Of a stretch of DNA of 64,000 bases, positions 61,504 to 64,000 are shown in pieces. The translations under genes and the position numbers were made by a program. Source of the stretch: Arthrobacter sp. N199823 (lineage in GTDB: Bacteria; Actinomycetota; Actinomycetes; Actinomycetales; Micrococcaceae); contig NZ_PJIN01000005.1 in assembly GCF_002929705.1 (NCBI RefSeq), forward strand, positions 1-64,000, in the 5' to 3' direction. The notes beneath the pieces were generated by a model that saw only the letters and a list, made by a program, of their open reading frames with translations, was not told the DNA's origin and searched no databases. Numbering within the stretch: the first letter of the stretch is position 1; every line of letters starts with the position of its first letter.

Positions 61504-62237
61504 GCAAGGAAGTAACGACGAACGCGGTACCCCGCAAAAAATGGTTGGACGAGCTCACCTTGGAACTGCGCTTGAACGACTTCTCCGGAACGGCCGTCGG
61601 CGATGCGCTGGCCACCGTTGAGGAATTTCTGGCCGATTCCGGCCAAGAACCCCTGGAGGCCTTTGGTACGCCCCGCGAATACGCCAGCGAGCTGGCAGCC
61701 GAATCACCCAAAAAAGCCAAGGAGAGCTTGCGTGGCATCGTCATGTTAGGGGTCACCTCACTCGTGGTGTTCCTACTCTTCTCTTCAGCTTTAACCCCTT
61801 GGTCGCAGGGCGAACAGTTGCTCATTGGCGGCGTCCAAATGGCCTGCACGGGGCTGGCCGCCGTGCTGATCTTGCTGCTGCCCTTGTACCTGTCATTCAT
61901 GGTCCGAAACTTCTGGACCTTGCTGACCATCCCCCTTGTTGGCGGAGCACTCGGGATACTCCCTGCGATCTTCGCACCCAAGGTGGCAACCGATGCGCTC
62001 TTGGTGCTGTCCGCCGGTCCTGTGCTGCTGACTACTGCCACCCTCCTGATCGCACTCTCCGTTGTGGGCACCGTCATGACATTGCGTACGGATACCGACT
62101 CCATCACGAGCCCGCTGGAGCCCGCCCCGGCCATGACGGTGAAGGCCCGCTACTTCGAGATCCTCACACAGTGGCTGTTCCCCGTCTTGGCCGTCCTGCT
62201 GTTCGGATTCACAGCACTGATCCAGTCCCTAGCCTGA
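61500..62237 (+). CDS. HAAS-like domain membrane protein
   Basis: A 245-residue protein. The N-terminal ~75 residues form a cytoplasmic helical domain (WLDELTLELRLNDFSGTAVG, EEFLADSGQEPLEAFGTPRE) like the HAAS domain found next to PadR regulators. About six membrane segments follow. ATG 61500 overlaps the padR stop; the longer frame to 61347 is inside padR. Function unknown; such proteins are thought to work with, or be controlled by, the coupled PadR. Confidence 0.8.
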   Translation: MSKEVTTNAVPRKKWLDELTLELRLNDFSGTAVGDALATVEEFLADSGQEPLEAFGTPREYASELAAESPKKAKESLRGIVMLGVTSLVVFLLFSSALTPWSQGEQLLIGGVQMACTGLAAVLILLLPLYLSFMVRNFWTLLTIPLVGGALGILPAIFAPKVATDALLVLSAGPVLLTTATLLIALSVVGTVMTLRTDTDSITSPLEPAPAMTVKARYFEILTQWLFPVLAVLLFGFTALIQSLA

Positions 62238-62344
62238 CCTCACCAGCCCTGGGTGGCTGCTGATGCACCAGGCGGACCCGGTACAGGCGGATGCCAGTTC
62301 CCGCCGTTGACCGGTCTGCAAGGAACCCGCAGTTAACGCAAAGT

Positions 62345-62408
62345 AACCCGCAGTTGTGGTTGTAAAACCGGCAAGAATTTGCCGGTTTTACAACCACAAC
62401 TGCGGGTT
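62345..62408. terminator. Perfect 30-bp hairpin between convergent genes
   Basis: 62345-62374 (AACCCGCAGTTGTGGTTGTA...) is the exact complement of 62379-62408 around a GAAT loop. A further AACCCGCAGTT copy precedes it at ~62328. It probably terminates both the padR operon and the sugar ABC operon. Confidence 0.85.
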
Positions 62409-62420
62409 AGATTTCAGGGA

Positions 62421-63395
62421 TTACTCGTAAAGGTTCGCTGCGATATCGGCGTCGGCAATGTTGTTCTTGTCGTACCAGTAGAAGCCGGTGTCAATAACCT
62501 TCTCTACCTTCTCGCCCTTGATGGCGGCAACAGCGGCCTTGACAGTCTCGTAGCCAATACCAACGGGGTTCTGGGTGACAGCACCAGCCATGAGACCATC
62601 CTTGATGGCGTCCATCTGGGCCTTGCCGGAGTCGAAGCCAACAATGGTCAGCTTGCCGGTCTTGCCTGCTTCCTTCACTGCATTGACGACGCCGATTGCG
62701 GCGCCTTCATTGGTGCCGTACATGCCGGCCAGATTTGGGTAGGCGGTCATGATGGACTTGGCTGCGTCAGTGGACTTGGCCTGGTCGCCATCCGCGTACT
62801 GAATATCAACAATCTTGATGTCCGGAGCGTTGGCCTTCAGGTAGTCAACAAAGCCGTCGCGGCGATCTGTGCCTGAGGTGGCGGTCTGGGAGTGACCAAT
62901 AATGGCGATCTCACCCTTCTTGCCCAGCAGCTCGGCCATGTGCTTTGCAGCTTCTGCAGCGGCAGCCTTGTTATCAGTTGAGGCAGTTGCCACGGGGATC
63001 TCGGAATCGACGCCTGAGTCAAAGGCAATCACCGGGATGTTCTTGCTCTTCGCATCCTGCAGAACGCCCTCGGCAGCCTTGGAGTCCAAAGCAGCCAGAG
63101 CCAGCGCCTGCGGGTTCTTCGCCATGGCGTTGTTCAGCTGGTCCATCTGCTGCTGAACGTTGGTTTCCTTGTCAGGACCCTCGAAGGAGATCTCGACATT
63201 GAATTCCGCAGCAGCCTTCTCTGCTCCCTGCTTCACTGACTGCCAGAACTGGTGCTGGAAGCCCTTGGAAACAATGGCAATGTACGGCTTACCGCTACTT
63301 CCTCCGGCAGGAGCCTGTGCTTCTGTGTCACAAGCCGCAACGCTCAGTGACAGTGCGGCAACTGCGGCCAGGGAGAGAAATTTTCTTCTTTGCAT
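62421..63395 (-). CDS. Sugar ABC transporter substrate-binding lipoprotein (RbsB-like)
   Basis: A 324-residue type I periplasmic-binding-fold protein. The lipobox is VAAC, and the mature region begins KPYIAIVSKGFQHQFWQSVK. Motifs are LALAALDSKAAEGVL, IPVIAFDSGVDS, TDRRDGFVDYL and TIVGFDSGKAQMDAIK. It belongs to the ribose/xylose/inositol family; the sugar cannot be named from sequence. ATG follows AAGGAG at 11 bases. It lies 47 bases after the permease gene as the last gene of the operon. Confidence 0.9.
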   Translation of the reverse strand: MQRRKFLSLAAVAALSLSVAACDTEAQAPAGGSSGKPYIAIVSKGFQHQFWQSVKQGAEKAAAEFNVEISFEGPDKETNVQQQMDQLNNAMAKNPQALALAALDSKAAEGVLQDAKSKNIPVIAFDSGVDSEIPVATASTDNKAAAAEAAKHMAELLGKKGEIAIIGHSQTATSGTDRRDGFVDYLKANAPDIKIVDIQYADGDQAKSTDAAKSIMTAYPNLAGMYGTNEGAAIGVVNAVKEAGKTGKLTIVGFDSGKAQMDAIKDGLMAGAVTQNPVGIGYETVKAAVAAIKGEKVEKVIDTGFYWYDKNNIADADIAANLYE

Positions 63396-63442
63396 GAGGG
63401 GTCTAACTCCTTTGTAAGAAACACATTTGACAAGGGGAAAAC

Positions 63443-64000
63443 TTAGTTACTGGCCTTCTTGCGGCGCATCATGTCCAAGTACACGGCGAGGAGAATCACC
63501 ACGCCTACAGCAACCTGCTGCCATTCCTGCGGGATAGACATGATGGACAGACCGTTGGTCAGCACCGACATGATCAGTGCACCAATGACGGTTCCAATAA
63601 TGGAGCCCTTACCGCCGGCCAGTGAGGTTCCACCAATAACGACGGCGGCAATCGCCTGAAGCTCCAACCCGGCACCACCGGCAGGCTGAGCCGAGTTCAG
63701 GCGGGCCGTAGCGATAACACCGGCAAGGCCAGTGAAGGACCCGGCAACCGTGTAGATCAAGACGGTCCACTTCGTGACATTGACACCGGACAAAGCGGTG
63801 GCTTGAACGTTGCTGCCGATGGAGTAGGTGTAGCGGCCCAAAACAGTCTTGGACAGCAGGAGTCCGGCCACAATGGCTGCGGCAAACAGGATGAATACAG
63901 CATTAGGAATGACCAGGCCGGGGATGGACTTACCCAAGGCGAAGATGCTCTGGAAGCCCGCAACCTCATTGGTGTAGACGGGCTTGGTGCCGGAGATGAC
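63443..64000 (-). CDS. Sugar ABC transporter permease (RbsC-like), 5' end beyond the window
   Basis: The C-terminal 185 residues of a BPD_transp_2 permease, with GRYTYSIGSNVQATALSGVN, GLAGVIATARLNSAQP and the family motif AVVIGGTSLAGGKGSIIGT. The frame is open to base 64000 without a start, so the N-terminal part (about 130-150 residues) is outside. An ATPase gene is expected further upstream. Confidence 0.93.
   Translation of the reverse strand, partial: VISGTKPVYTNEVAGFQSIFALGKSIPGLVIPNAVFILFAAAIVAGLLLSKTVLGRYTYSIGSNVQATALSGVNVTKWTVLIYTVAGSFTGLAGVIATARLNSAQPAGGAGLELQAIAAVVIGGTSLAGGKGSIIGTVIGALIMSVLTNGLSIMSIPQEWQQVAVGVVILLAVYLDMMRRKKASN

Overview
The window looks like a chromosomal segment of a high-GC actinobacterium, most likely Micrococcaceae (Arthrobacter or a close relative). 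The reasons are a CarD-ispD-ispF-cysS-rlmB block, a complete GlgE-type glycogen pathway, SenX3/RegX3/PhoU with a GTTCACC-type PHO box, a Bpa-family proteasome activator ending in GQYL, a DUF2516 gene, many TAnnnT-N6-start leaderless promoters, and an actinobacterial rRNA leader (boxA) at the left edge. The genus is inferred from gene content and recalled family sequences; no database search was run.

Layout. 1-330: promoter and leader of an rRNA operon leaving the window to the left, then a terminator. 353-13383: alpha-glucan metabolism. The minus-strand operon glgE-treS-(mak::glgB) converts trehalose to maltose, to maltose-1-phosphate, to branched alpha-glucan; glgP (plus) and glgX (minus) mobilise it. 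13392-18082: rlmB, cysS, ispF, ispD and carD. 18359-23579: a small lipoprotein, a frameshifted GH35 beta-galactosidase remnant, the regX3-senX3 and phoU divergent pair, and gpmA. 23819-26325: a methyltransferase, a DUF2516 protein and a cystathionine gamma-synthase-type enzyme.

26417-31756: a zinc-uptake locus of the Azt type. It has an ATPase, a permease, a substrate-binding lipoprotein and two AztD-like metallochaperone paralogues. Two identical 19-bp Zur-like boxes overlap its promoters. It is followed by tmk-holB-S33 peptidase, tRNA-Thr, a perfect 31-bp palindrome and a truncated LtrA gene. 36269-40070: an Fbp/Fut-type iron(III) ABC transporter behind a DtxR/IdeR-like box. 40218-44034: an unknown gene translationally coupled to bpa, then yjiX and cstA (pyruvate/peptide uptake). 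44462-48751: a PadR-regulated ABC exporter of the MacB/FtsX type. 48988-57720: a quinone oxidoreductase, tRNA-Ser(TGA), a 1629-residue sortase-anchored nuclease/5'-nucleotidase with a possible PHO box, and a large FAD/NAD(P)-binding protein. 57922-64000: an S9 prolyl oligopeptidase, tRNA-Ser(GCT), a FadR-type regulator, a PadR/membrane-protein pair, and the end of a ribose-type sugar ABC operon.

The least explained material is intergenic. A 32-bp contiguous repeat family occurs at three loci, each just 3' of a minus-strand stop codon. There is an 81-bp tandem repeat between glgP and glgX, an inverted and direct repeat element at 55605-55717, and a set of long near-perfect hairpins (16-31 bp stems), mostly at convergent gene ends. 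No CRISPR array, insertion sequence or prophage was seen.
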